Assembly: GCA_021647685.1 (NCBI GenBank)
Contig: JAKIUH010000084.1
Span: 1-12,287 of the forward strand
Direction: 5' to 3'
DNA length: 12,287 nt
From: Bacteroidales bacterium
GTDB lineage: Bacteria > Bacteroidota > Bacteroidia > Bacteroidales > NBLH01
Below are positions 6,673 through 12,287 of the stretch, one piece after another. The notes beneath the pieces were generated by a model that did not search any database, was not told the DNA's origin, and saw only the letters and a program-made list of their open reading frames with translations. Both the position numbers and the translations under genes were made by a program. How positions within the stretch are numbered: the first letter of the stretch is position 1; each line of letters opens with the position of its first letter.

Positions 6673-6702
6673 TAATTTTTAAAAAAATTAAAAAAAATTA
6701 TT
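6671..6702 (-). repeat. AT-only inverted repeat at the end of hpf
   Basis: AATAATTTTT (6671-6680) is perfectly matched by AAAAATTATT (6693-6702). The repeat overlaps the hpf stop codon and abuts the -33 box of the next promoter. As a terminator of hpf it would be weak because it has no G-C pair; it may simply reflect A/T tracts upstream of a strong promoter. Confidence 0.3.
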
Positions 6703-6994
6703 GTTTTTGTTTCTCTTTGAACTTTTGCAGTTGTTTGCGTAATGCTTCAATCACTGAATCTGTGGACTTTTCAAAGGAATTAGTTTGTCTTTTGGCAAAC
6801 AGTTCCGTGCCCGGTATTTCCAGTTTAATTTCTGTTATTTTATTCTCCAAGTCTTGACTTTTTGCTAGTCGTAAATAAACATTTGCTGAAATTATTCGTT
6901 TGTCGAACTGTTTTAGTTTATTAATTTTATTCGATATTAATTCTTCCAGCTTTTTATCTGCTGTGAAATGAATTGAATGAATTGTAATATCCAT
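6698..6994 (-). CDS. hpf: Short ribosome hibernation promoting factor (HPF/RaiA family)
   Basis: HPF-family proteins bind in the decoding channel of the 30S subunit in stationary phase and keep ribosomes inactive. The protein has 98 residues and starts MDITIHSIHFTAD. The single domain has the beta-alpha-beta-beta-beta-alpha pattern: a first helix with EELISNKINKLKQF at about 17 to 30, strands ISANVYLRL and ITEIKLEI, and a basic C-terminal helix (ALRKQLQKFKEKQKQ). It lacks the C-terminal dimerisation domain of long HPF. The gene follows xerC by 15 bp, with a strong AGGAGGT in that gap. The family call is firm; whether it behaves as HPF or as RaiA cannot be told from sequence alone. Confidence 0.9.
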   Translation of the reverse strand: MDITIHSIHFTADKKLEELISNKINKLKQFDKRIISANVYLRLAKSQDLENKITEIKLEIPGTELFAKRQTNSFEKSTDSVIEALRKQLQKFKEKQKQ

Positions 6995-6998
6995 ATTT

Positions 6999-7006
6999 AC
7001 CTCCTC
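6999..7006 (-). promoter_or_regulatory. Very strong Shine-Dalgarno sequence of hpf
   Basis: GAGGAGGT lies 4 nt before the hpf ATG, in the 15-bp gap after the xerC stop. Its AGGAGGT core is fully complementary to the 16S rRNA anti-Shine-Dalgarno region. It fixes the hpf start at 6994 and is unusual in this window. Confidence 0.88.
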
Positions 7007-7009
7007 ATT

Positions 7010-7894
7010 TTATGCCCTAGGGTGGGCTTGTTTATAAATTTCATTTAGTTTTTTAAACGTGTTGTGTGTGTATATTTGTGTTGCCGATAAATTTGCGTGT
7101 CCTAAAAGTTCTTTTATTGCATTTAAGTCGGCACCATTATTTAACAAATGTGTTGCATAAGTATGCCTTAATGTATGCGGACTTTTACTTTCATTAGTGG
7201 TTATCATTGTCAAATATTTTACAACTGTTCGGTAAATTAACTTAGGATAAACTTTCGCTCCTTTTTCTGTTACCAATAGATATGGGTTTGTTATGCCTAT
7301 TTCTTGTTTAATTTTAATATAACTATTTATATTTGAAATCAACACTTGTGGAAACGGAATGATTCTCTCCTTATTTCTTTTACCTAGTACTTTTATTGTA
7401 TTATCTAATGTATTTATGTCTTGCTCTTTTAAATTCATTAATTCGGATAAACGAATTCCTGTGCTGTAAAGTATATTTAGTATAAGTTTATCCCTTTGCC
7501 CTGTAAAATTATTTGAAAAATTTAATTTTTCAAATAGTACGGAAATTTCATTTTGTTTAATAAATTCGGGAAGTTTTTTATCTGTTTTGGGCAGAATTAT
7601 TTTATCTGTAGGATTTGTTTGGATTAACTGTTCTCTAAGAAGAAAAGTATAAAACTTTTTTAAGCTTGAGATTTTTCTTTTAATGGATCGGGGAGAAACC
7701 CCTTTATTGTAAAGGCTTATTATCCAATCTCGAATTAATTGAAAGTCGGCAAATGCAATATTTATTGTATTTTTTTGAGAATAAGACTGTGAAAAGTTTG
7801 CAAATTGTTGTAAATCATTAGTGTATGCACATATTGTGTGCGCCGAGTACCTTTTTTCAAATTTTAAATATTTTAAATAGGCTTCAAGGTGCAT
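7010..7894 (-). CDS. xerC: Tyrosine recombinase XerC-like
   Basis: This is a site-specific recombinase of the XerC/XerD type, which resolves chromosome dimers at dif during cell division. The protein has 294 residues. The N-terminal core-binding domain (1 to about 90) has the family pattern YLKFEKRYSAHTICAYTNDL. The catalytic domain holds all six active residues: Arg148 (STGIRLSEL), Lys172 (LGKRNKERIIP), His240 and Arg243 (SPHTLRHTYATH), His266 (LLGHANLSATQ) and Tyr275 (IYTH). The C-terminus, AHPRA, is typical of XerC. It sits between rpsU and hpf, away from any mobile-element features, so a housekeeping role is much more likely than a phage or transposon integrase. There is no Shine-Dalgarno sequence. 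XerC rather than XerD is inferred from overall resemblance. Confidence 0.9.
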   Translation of the reverse strand: MHLEAYLKYLKFEKRYSAHTICAYTNDLQQFANFSQSYSQKNTINIAFADFQLIRDWIISLYNKGVSPRSIKRKISSLKKFYTFLLREQLIQTNPTDKIILPKTDKKLPEFIKQNEISVLFEKLNFSNNFTGQRDKLILNILYSTGIRLSELMNLKEQDINTLDNTIKVLGKRNKERIIPFPQVLISNINSYIKIKQEIGITNPYLLVTEKGAKVYPKLIYRTVVKYLTMITTNESKSPHTLRHTYATHLLNNGADLNAIKELLGHANLSATQIYTHNTFKKLNEIYKQAHPRA

Positions 7895-7910
7895 ATATAA
7901 ATAGTCAGAT

Positions 7911-7945
7911 AAAAAATTCTAAGATTCTCAAAATAAGAAACTTAG
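7911..7945 (-). terminator. Second terminator-like hairpin between rpsU and xerC
   Basis: On the minus strand CTAAG-T-TTCT pairs with AGAA-T-CTTAG around a 7-nt loop (stem of 5 and 4 bp with one mismatch). A tract of six U begins two bases later (7916 to 7911). It ends 16 bp before the xerC start. The stem is short, so this is a candidate only. Confidence 0.45.
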
Positions 7946-7959
7946 TCACATTTAATTAC

Positions 7960-8008
7960 AAAAAAATACAAAGTAATCTTATACTTAAAGATATAAAATT
8001 ACTTTGTA
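7960..8008 (-). terminator. Terminator after rpsU
   Basis: TACAAAGTAAT (7967-7977) is perfectly matched by ATTACTTTGTA (7998-8008). Inside, TTATA pairs with TATAA after one mismatch, leaving an 8-nt loop. Seven U residues follow directly on the minus strand (7966-7960). The stem is long but A/T-rich. It lies 27 bp after the rpsU stop and fits an intrinsic terminator for that gene. Confidence 0.7.
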
Positions 8009-8035
8009 ATAAACAACAATTATTTTGTAATTTTT

Positions 8036-8233
8036 TTAAGCTTTATCCGATTCTGCTTGTAATTTTTGAATATATCGCGCTTTTTGTATTTGCTCTCTTC
8101 TTCTTACAGAAGGTTTTTTATAAGCTTGTCTTGCACGTAACTCTCTGATTACACCAGTCTTTTCAAATTTTCTTTTGAATTTTTTAAGTGCTCTTTCAAT
8201 ATTTTCTCCTTCTTTTACCGGAATGATAATCAT
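8036..8233 (-). CDS. rpsU: Ribosomal protein bS21
   Basis: bS21 sits on the 30S platform near the 3' end of 16S rRNA. The protein has 65 residues and is recognisable from MIIIPVKEGENIERALKKFKRKFEKTGVIRELRARQAYKKPSVRRREQ, given here in part only: VKEGENIERALKKFKRKFEK and KKPSVRRREQ. It is highly basic, with a long C-terminal helix. In Bacteroidota, structural work on the Flavobacterium johnsoniae ribosome shows bS21 with bS18 and bS6 covering the anti-Shine-Dalgarno sequence, which explains why this phylum rarely uses Shine-Dalgarno sites. The gene has its own consensus promoter and terminator, so it looks monocistronic. No Shine-Dalgarno sequence lies at the usual distance; the nearest purine run, AAGAGA, is about 30 nt upstream. 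Confidence 0.96.
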   Translation of the reverse strand: MIIIPVKEGENIERALKKFKRKFEKTGVIRELRARQAYKKPSVRRREQIQKARYIQKLQAESDKA

Positions 8234-8281
8234 AAAAATAATTTTTAATAAGTTTATAATTCTCTTATTTTAATTGGTCTG

Positions 8282-8312
8282 CAAAATTAGAAATTCGTTT
8301 TGTATTATCAAA
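8282..8312 (-). promoter_or_regulatory. Bacteroidota-type promoter for rpsU
   Basis: On the minus strand TTTG (8312-8309) is followed by exactly 19 nt and then TAATTTTG (8289-8282), a full match to TTTG-N19-TAnnTTTG. About 30 nt of A/T tracts lie just upstream. Transcription would start near 8276, giving a leader of about 40 nt before the rpsU ATG. Confidence 0.78.
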
Positions 8313-8396
8313 TATTTTTTTAATATATTTTAAAAAAAGATAAAAATAATTATTAATTTTCCCAATAACAGTCAATTACTGTTTTATATAAATAGT

Positions 8397-9545
8397 TTAT
8401 TCATTAAGTAAATATCGTGAAATAACCAGTTTTTGTATTTCTGATGTACCTTCACCAATTTGAAGAAGTCGTTGGTCTCGATAGAACCGTTCTATATCAT
8501 AGTCTTTCATTAAACCGTATCCTCCGTGAATTTGCACAGCCAAATCAGCTACTTCCTTGGCAATTTCCGAGCAATACCATTTAGACATAGCCGCTTCTTT
8601 TGCAAATGGTTTATTATTGTCTTTTAACCAGCAGGCTTTGTAAAGCAAATTTCGAGCTAGTTCTATTCGTGTTGCCATTTCAACCAAATAGAATGCAATG
8701 GTTTGAAATTTACTGATGGACTTACCAAACTGTTTGCGTTCTTTTGAATATTTTAGTGCCATTTCATATGCTCCTTGAGCAAGCCCTAAACCCATTGCTC
8801 CAATAGATAGTCTTCCATTATCTAGTGTACTGAGCATTATTTTTGAACCTTGACCTCTATTGCCTAGCATATTTTCATGCGGTATTTTACAATTGTCAAA
8901 ATATAGTTCTGCGGTATCTGAGGCCCGCCACATCATTTTTCCATGCATTGGTATTCTGGTAAAGCCTTCTGTACCTTTTTCTACAATAAATGTGGTAAAC
9001 TCTTTTTTCTCCCCGTCTATTTTACTTATAGTTTGTACTGTGGCACCCAATGATATTGAAGCTGAGCCATTCGTTATAAATATTTTAGAACCGTTAATTA
9101 TCCAGTTATTGCCTTGTTGAACTGCAAAGGTTTTTGTTCCTCTTGAATCTGAACCGGCATTAGGTTCTGTTAAACCGAATGCCCACAGAGCTTCACCGGT
9201 ACATAATTGGGGTAAATATTTCATTTTTTGCTCTTCGGTGCCATAATAATAAATAGGACCAATTCCAAGCGAATTATGTGCTGCTAAGGTTGCGGCTTGT
9301 GAACTGTCTATTCTGGCAATTTCTTCAACAGCTATAATATAAGATAAGGTATCTAGGTTTTGACCTCCATACTTATTGGGCAAGTACATACCAAAAAGAC
9401 CTAATTCTCCCATTTTTTTAGTCAATTCAGTTGAGAACTGTGCCTTTTCATCCAGTTCTTTGGCTACAGGTTTAATTTCTCGTTCGGCAAACTCCCTGAC
9501 TGTTTGCCGAATCATCTGTTGTTCTTCGGTAAGTTCAAAATTCAT
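8397..9545 (-). CDS. Acyl-CoA dehydrogenase, short-chain type
   Basis: This is an FAD enzyme that oxidises acyl-CoA to trans-2-enoyl-CoA and passes electrons to electron-transfer flavoprotein. The protein has 382 residues, typical of the short- and medium-chain subfamily. The N-terminal helical domain starts MNFELTEEQQMIRQTVREFA. The first family signature is at 124-136 (GLTEPNAGSDSRG). The second region is at about 338 to 360 (QIHGGYGL...ERFYRDQR). Glu365, in IGEGTSEIQ, sits where the catalytic base of butyryl- and medium-chain dehydrogenases is. Tyr at the preceding position is replaced by Gly, which also occurs in related enzymes. Flanking gaps of about 150 bp suggest a separate unit. Exact substrate (butyryl-CoA, branched-chain or other) cannot be told. 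Confidence 0.93.
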   Translation of the reverse strand: MNFELTEEQQMIRQTVREFAEREIKPVAKELDEKAQFSTELTKKMGELGLFGMYLPNKYGGQNLDTLSYIIAVEEIARIDSSQAATLAAHNSLGIGPIYYYGTEEQKMKYLPQLCTGEALWAFGLTEPNAGSDSRGTKTFAVQQGNNWIINGSKIFITNGSASISLGATVQTISKIDGEKKEFTTFIVEKGTEGFTRIPMHGKMMWRASDTAELYFDNCKIPHENMLGNRGQGSKIMLSTLDNGRLSIGAMGLGLAQGAYEMALKYSKERKQFGKSISKFQTIAFYLVEMATRIELARNLLYKACWLKDNNKPFAKEAAMSKWYCSEIAKEVADLAVQIHGGYGLMKDYDIERFYRDQRLLQIGEGTSEIQKLVISRYLLNE

Positions 9546-9697
9546 GATTATTAATATTAGGTTTGGTTTTTTCCTGTAATTTTAAACAAATTATATAAGA
9601 TACGCAAACTTGGAATAAAAATCTTCAGGGTGTATAATATATATGGTATAGGATAAGTTTGTATAACCGGTTGATAATGTAGTATATTTTGTGTTTA
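9546..9697. other. Intergenic gap upstream of the acyl-CoA dehydrogenase
   Basis: This 152-bp gap should hold the promoter of the acyl-CoA dehydrogenase gene and the end of the upstream unit. I see no exact match to TTTG-N19-TAnnTTTG. TATAATTTG at about 9585 to 9593 on the minus strand is the nearest resemblance. I see no convincing terminator. Confidence 0.5.
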
Positions 9698-10834
9698 TCA
9701 GATGCTTAAATATTCTTTTATCTTATTGAAAGTATCAACCGGTAGTATTTTCTTTTCTATCAATATATTTACTGATTGATAAGCTCCATTTTTTATTCGG
9801 TAATCTACAATTGCTTTTGCTTGATTATAATTTAAGTAGGGATGTTTTACTAAATCTTTAACTTCGGAAAAATTGATGTTTATTTTTTTTATTTTCGTGG
9901 CATCAATAATAATATTTGTTTTAATTTGTTCAAAAGTAGATTTCCTAAAATTTTTTATTTCAAGTAATTGCTCTTTTTTTACGTATCCTCCTAATTTTTT
10001 TCGGTACCAAATAATGTTGTTTGCAAGATAATCACCAATACCTTTTATTTTGGTAAGTTCTTCATGTGTGGCACTATTAATATCTACCAACAAGAAGGTT
10101 TTAGTTTTTATGGTTTTGATTTGATTTTCTTCAATTTTTATATACGGACTTAATTTATCGTAGGTTTCATTACTAATACCATATATTTTTTTAAAATCCT
10201 CAGGTTTGTAAAATATACCTCCTTTATTTCGGAAATTTTCAATGATATTAATTTGTTTATCACTTAATCCTAATTTTTTCAAATTTTCTGCTGATAAAGT
10301 ATTTGGGTCAAAACTAAATAGCGAATCGGTAAATGTATTTTGTTTTGTTTGCTTTGTTTTATTATTTTTAGGAATTTCGTCTGCTAATAATAGATAGGGT
10401 TTTAGTCTTAGATACTGGCTTTGACGAATGCCGTATATTTTCCTAAAATCGTCTTTAATGTAAAACTTTCCTCCTTTATTCAGATAATTCCTGATTGTAG
10501 CTATTTGTTTATCTGTTAAACCAAGTTTCTTAAAACTTTTATCTGTTGTTGAATTGGGGTTAAAATAAAATAGCTCTAAAGTATCATAGCGCTCAGAAAT
10601 ATATCTGTCTAAACGATCTTGATAAGTTTGTTCTTTAACTGATTGTAATGAATTTTCAAAACTTATAATTTCTTTGGCAAATTTTTCTGCATCTGTTTTT
10701 GTTTCAGTATGATAAGCGAAATAAACCTTGGGAAGAATAATAATCAAAAAAATTAAAATAATGAGGAAAAATATACCGTTTCGCTCACTTTTTGTAAAAT
10801 AGAAAAAGTCTTTTATTTCTTCCGGTATTTTCAA
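9698..10834 (-). CDS. Membrane-anchored protein with four helix-hairpin-helix modules (ComEA-like)
   Basis: The protein has 378 residues. An N-terminal cytoplasmic stretch is followed by one hydrophobic span at about 20 to 41, so the rest probably lies on the far side of the inner membrane. Four related modules follow at about 86-150, 170-234, 247-311 and 315-378. The first two share LKKLGL(T/S)DKQI, then NKGG.F, then DF(R/K)KIYGI. The third is the most ComEA-like: DINSATHEELTKIKGIGDYLA. Helix-hairpin-helix modules usually bind DNA without sequence preference, so a role in DNA binding or uptake is possible but unproven. The start appears to be TTG at 10834, two bases after the stop of the symporter gene; no in-frame ATG exists nearby. 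Translational coupling to the symporter gene is likely. Confidence 0.82.
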   Translation of the reverse strand: MKIPEEIKDFFYFTKSERNGIFFLIILIFLIIILPKVYFAYHTETKTDAEKFAKEIISFENSLQSVKEQTYQDRLDRYISERYDTLELFYFNPNSTTDKSFKKLGLTDKQIATIRNYLNKGGKFYIKDDFRKIYGIRQSQYLRLKPYLLLADEIPKNNKTKQTKQNTFTDSLFSFDPNTLSAENLKKLGLSDKQINIIENFRNKGGIFYKPEDFKKIYGISNETYDKLSPYIKIEENQIKTIKTKTFLLVDINSATHEELTKIKGIGDYLANNIIWYRKKLGGYVKKEQLLEIKNFRKSTFEQIKTNIIIDATKIKKININFSEVKDLVKHPYLNYNQAKAIVDYRIKNGAYQSVNILIEKKILPVDTFNKIKEYLSI

Positions 10835-10836
10835 TT

Positions 10837-12287
10837 TTATTCATATTTTTTTATTTCGCCTGATTTTATTCTTCTAAAATAATCGGTTAAATCATTTTTA
10901 ACTTCACCGGCAAGAATAAACAGTCCAAAGATGTTTGGGAAAGCCATACTTAGAATCATCATATCGGCAAAATCCAGAACAGCTCCGAGATGTGCAGATG
11001 AACCCACGACAATAAAAGCCAAGAAAATTACGAAATAAATATTTTTTAATAATTTTTCGTTTTTAATATACTTTCCGAAAAGGTATTTAAAACCATTTAA
11101 TCCATAATACGACCATGAAATCATTGTAGAGAAGGCAAATAATAAAATTGCCAAAATTAATAAATAAGGAAACCACCAAAATATCTCTTCAAATGCTTTT
11201 GATGTTAATTGTGTACCATCTAATCCCGCTGCAACTGCCGGGTCGTAATAGCCTGAAAAAATAATTACTAAGGCAGTCATAGTACAAATCACAACTGTAT
11301 CAATAAATGGTTCAAGCAATGCAACGATTCCTTCACTTACCGGTTCGTCGGTTTTTACAGCTGAGTGTGCAATGGAAGCTGAACCAACTCCTGCTTCGTT
11401 AGAAAAAGAGGCTCTTTGAAAACCTACAATAAGAACACCAATTACTCCCCCTTTTAAGGCATCCGGTTCAAAGGCGCCTTTAAAAATTAAAGCAAAAGCT
11501 TCAAAAGTCCTGTCGTAGTGCATAAAGATGATAATCAATGCGGTTCCCACATATAGTGCTGCCATGAAGGGAACAATTTTTTCGGTTACATTGGCAATTT
11601 TTTTTATACCTCCAATAATCACAATTCCTACTAAAAATGCCAGAATAATACCAAAATAAGCCCCATAGGAACTTATTGCAGGAAACTTGGATGCAATTTG
11701 AGCAAATGCCTGATTAGACTGGAACATATTGCCACCACCCAATGAAGCACCAATTACTAAAATCGCAAATATTGCTGCTAAAACTTTTCCTAAGCCGGTT
11801 AAATTTCTTTTTGCGAGTGCTTTGCTTAAATAGAACATAGGCCCGCCTGATACTTCACCCTTTTCATTAATATTACGATACTTGACCCCAAGTGTAACTT
11901 CCGTAAATTTTGTAGACATTCCTAATAATCCTGCAATAATCATCCAAAAAGTTGCCCCGGGTCCACCAACAGTAATAGCTATTGCTACCCCTGCTATATT
12001 TCCTAATCCGACTGTTGCAGAAAGGGCTGTTGCAAGTGCTTGAAAATGGGAGACTTCTCCTTTGTCATTTGGATTGTCAAATTTACCTCTTATCAACTCA
12101 ATAGAATGTCTGAACCCTTTAATATTAACAAATTTCATTTTGATGGTGAAGAAAAGAGCTCCCAGTACCAGCCATACCACCACAAAAGGAATTTTCATTT
12201 TTTGAGGGTCTCCGTTCGGGTGTCTTAGTATATTTCCTTGGTCGTCATGTATCGTAGGGTCGTATATATTTAATTTTGCAAAAATAT
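10837..12287 (-). CDS. Na+/alanine-type amino acid symporter, AGCS family (5' end outside window)
   Basis: This is a sodium-coupled carrier of the alanine or glycine:cation symporter family (TC 2.A.25) in the inner membrane. An ATG lies at 12198, but the frame stays open upstream to the window edge and encodes IFAKLNIYDPTIHDDQGN and more, typical of the N-terminal part of Bacteroidota members. The true start is therefore outside the window; at least 482 residues are visible. The hallmark motifs are present: GLGNIAGVAIAITVGGPGA (about 12009 to 11953) and NEAGVGSASIAHSAVKTDEP (11400 to 11341), followed by LLEPFIDTVVICTMTALVI. Many hydrophobic spans are present. The C-terminus, GEIKKYE, is cytoplasmic by family topology. 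Substrate is probably alanine or glycine, but this is inferred from the family. Confidence 0.93.
   Translation of the reverse strand, partial: IFAKLNIYDPTIHDDQGNILRHPNGDPQKMKIPFVVVWLVLGALFFTIKMKFVNIKGFRHSIELIRGKFDNPNDKGEVSHFQALATALSATVGLGNIAGVAIAITVGGPGATFWMIIAGLLGMSTKFTEVTLGVKYRNINEKGEVSGGPMFYLSKALAKRNLTGLGKVLAAIFAILVIGASLGGGNMFQSNQAFAQIASKFPAISSYGAYFGIILAFLVGIVIIGGIKKIANVTEKIVPFMAALYVGTALIIIFMHYDRTFEAFALIFKGAFEPDALKGGVIGVLIVGFQRASFSNEAGVGSASIAHSAVKTDEPVSEGIVALLEPFIDTVVICTMTALVIIFSGYYDPAVAAGLDGTQLTSKAFEEIFWWFPYLLILAILLFAFSTMISWSYYGLNGFKYLFGKYIKNEKLLKNIYFVIFLAFIVVGSSAHLGAVLDFADMMILSMAFPNIFGLFILAGEVKNDLTDYFRRIKSGEIKKYE

Noticed and set aside
7010..7894. xerC as a phage or transposon integrase
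   Set aside because: There are no att repeats, cargo or phage genes, and the neighbours are housekeeping genes. The C-terminus and length fit XerC.
7825..8148. Plus-strand frame of 107 codons across the xerC-rpsU gap
   Set aside because: It is antisense to the start of xerC and end of rpsU and crosses the terminator region. Composition is that of random A/T-rich sequence.
8367..8383. Small hairpin AACAGT-CAATT-ACTGTT after the acyl-CoA dehydrogenase gene
   Set aside because: The 6-bp stem is followed on the minus strand by ATTGGGAAAATT rather than a U-tract, so it is too weak to call a terminator.

Overview
The window is AT-rich and every gene I can support lies on the minus strand, so the biology reads from high to low coordinates. 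It looks like a member of the Bacteroidota. The protein families and gene order fit. Most genes lack a Shine-Dalgarno sequence. Two promoters match the phylum's primary-sigma consensus (TTTG, 19 nt, TAnnTTTG) exactly. The tRNA genes do not encode CCA. I cannot resolve the class or genus.

Right-hand part (about 12287 to 8397): the 3' portion of a Na+/alanine-type (AGCS) symporter gene enters from the window edge. Two bases after its stop is a gene for a membrane-anchored protein with four helix-hairpin-helix modules, apparently starting with TTG. A short-chain-type acyl-CoA dehydrogenase follows after about 150 bp. These are ordinary accessory or metabolic genes.

Middle (about 8312 to 6698): rpsU (bS21) has its own consensus promoter and is followed by two tandem terminator-like hairpins. 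Then come a XerC-like tyrosine recombinase with a complete catalytic set and a short HPF-type ribosome hibernation factor with a very strong Shine-Dalgarno sequence.

Left-hand part (6672 to 1): a second consensus promoter drives the gene-expression superoperon: tRNA-Thr(UGU), tRNA-Tyr(GUA), tRNA-Gly(UCC), tRNA-Thr(GGU), tuf, tRNA-Trp(CCA), secE, nusG, rplK, rplA, rplJ, rplL, rpoB (cut by the window edge). The first five genes keep the same order and anticodons as the E. coli tufB operon. Hairpins after tuf, before rplK and between rplL and rpoB are candidate points for tuning expression along the operon.

Together these genes make translation factors, ribosomal stalk and L1/L11 proteins, an RNA polymerase subunit, a translocon subunit and a transcription elongation factor. 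No mobile element, CRISPR array, defence system or pseudogene is visible. I did not find a new system. The points most worth testing are regulatory: the strong Shine-Dalgarno sites on hpf and nusG, and the intergenic hairpins. No stretch longer than 300 bp lacks a gene.
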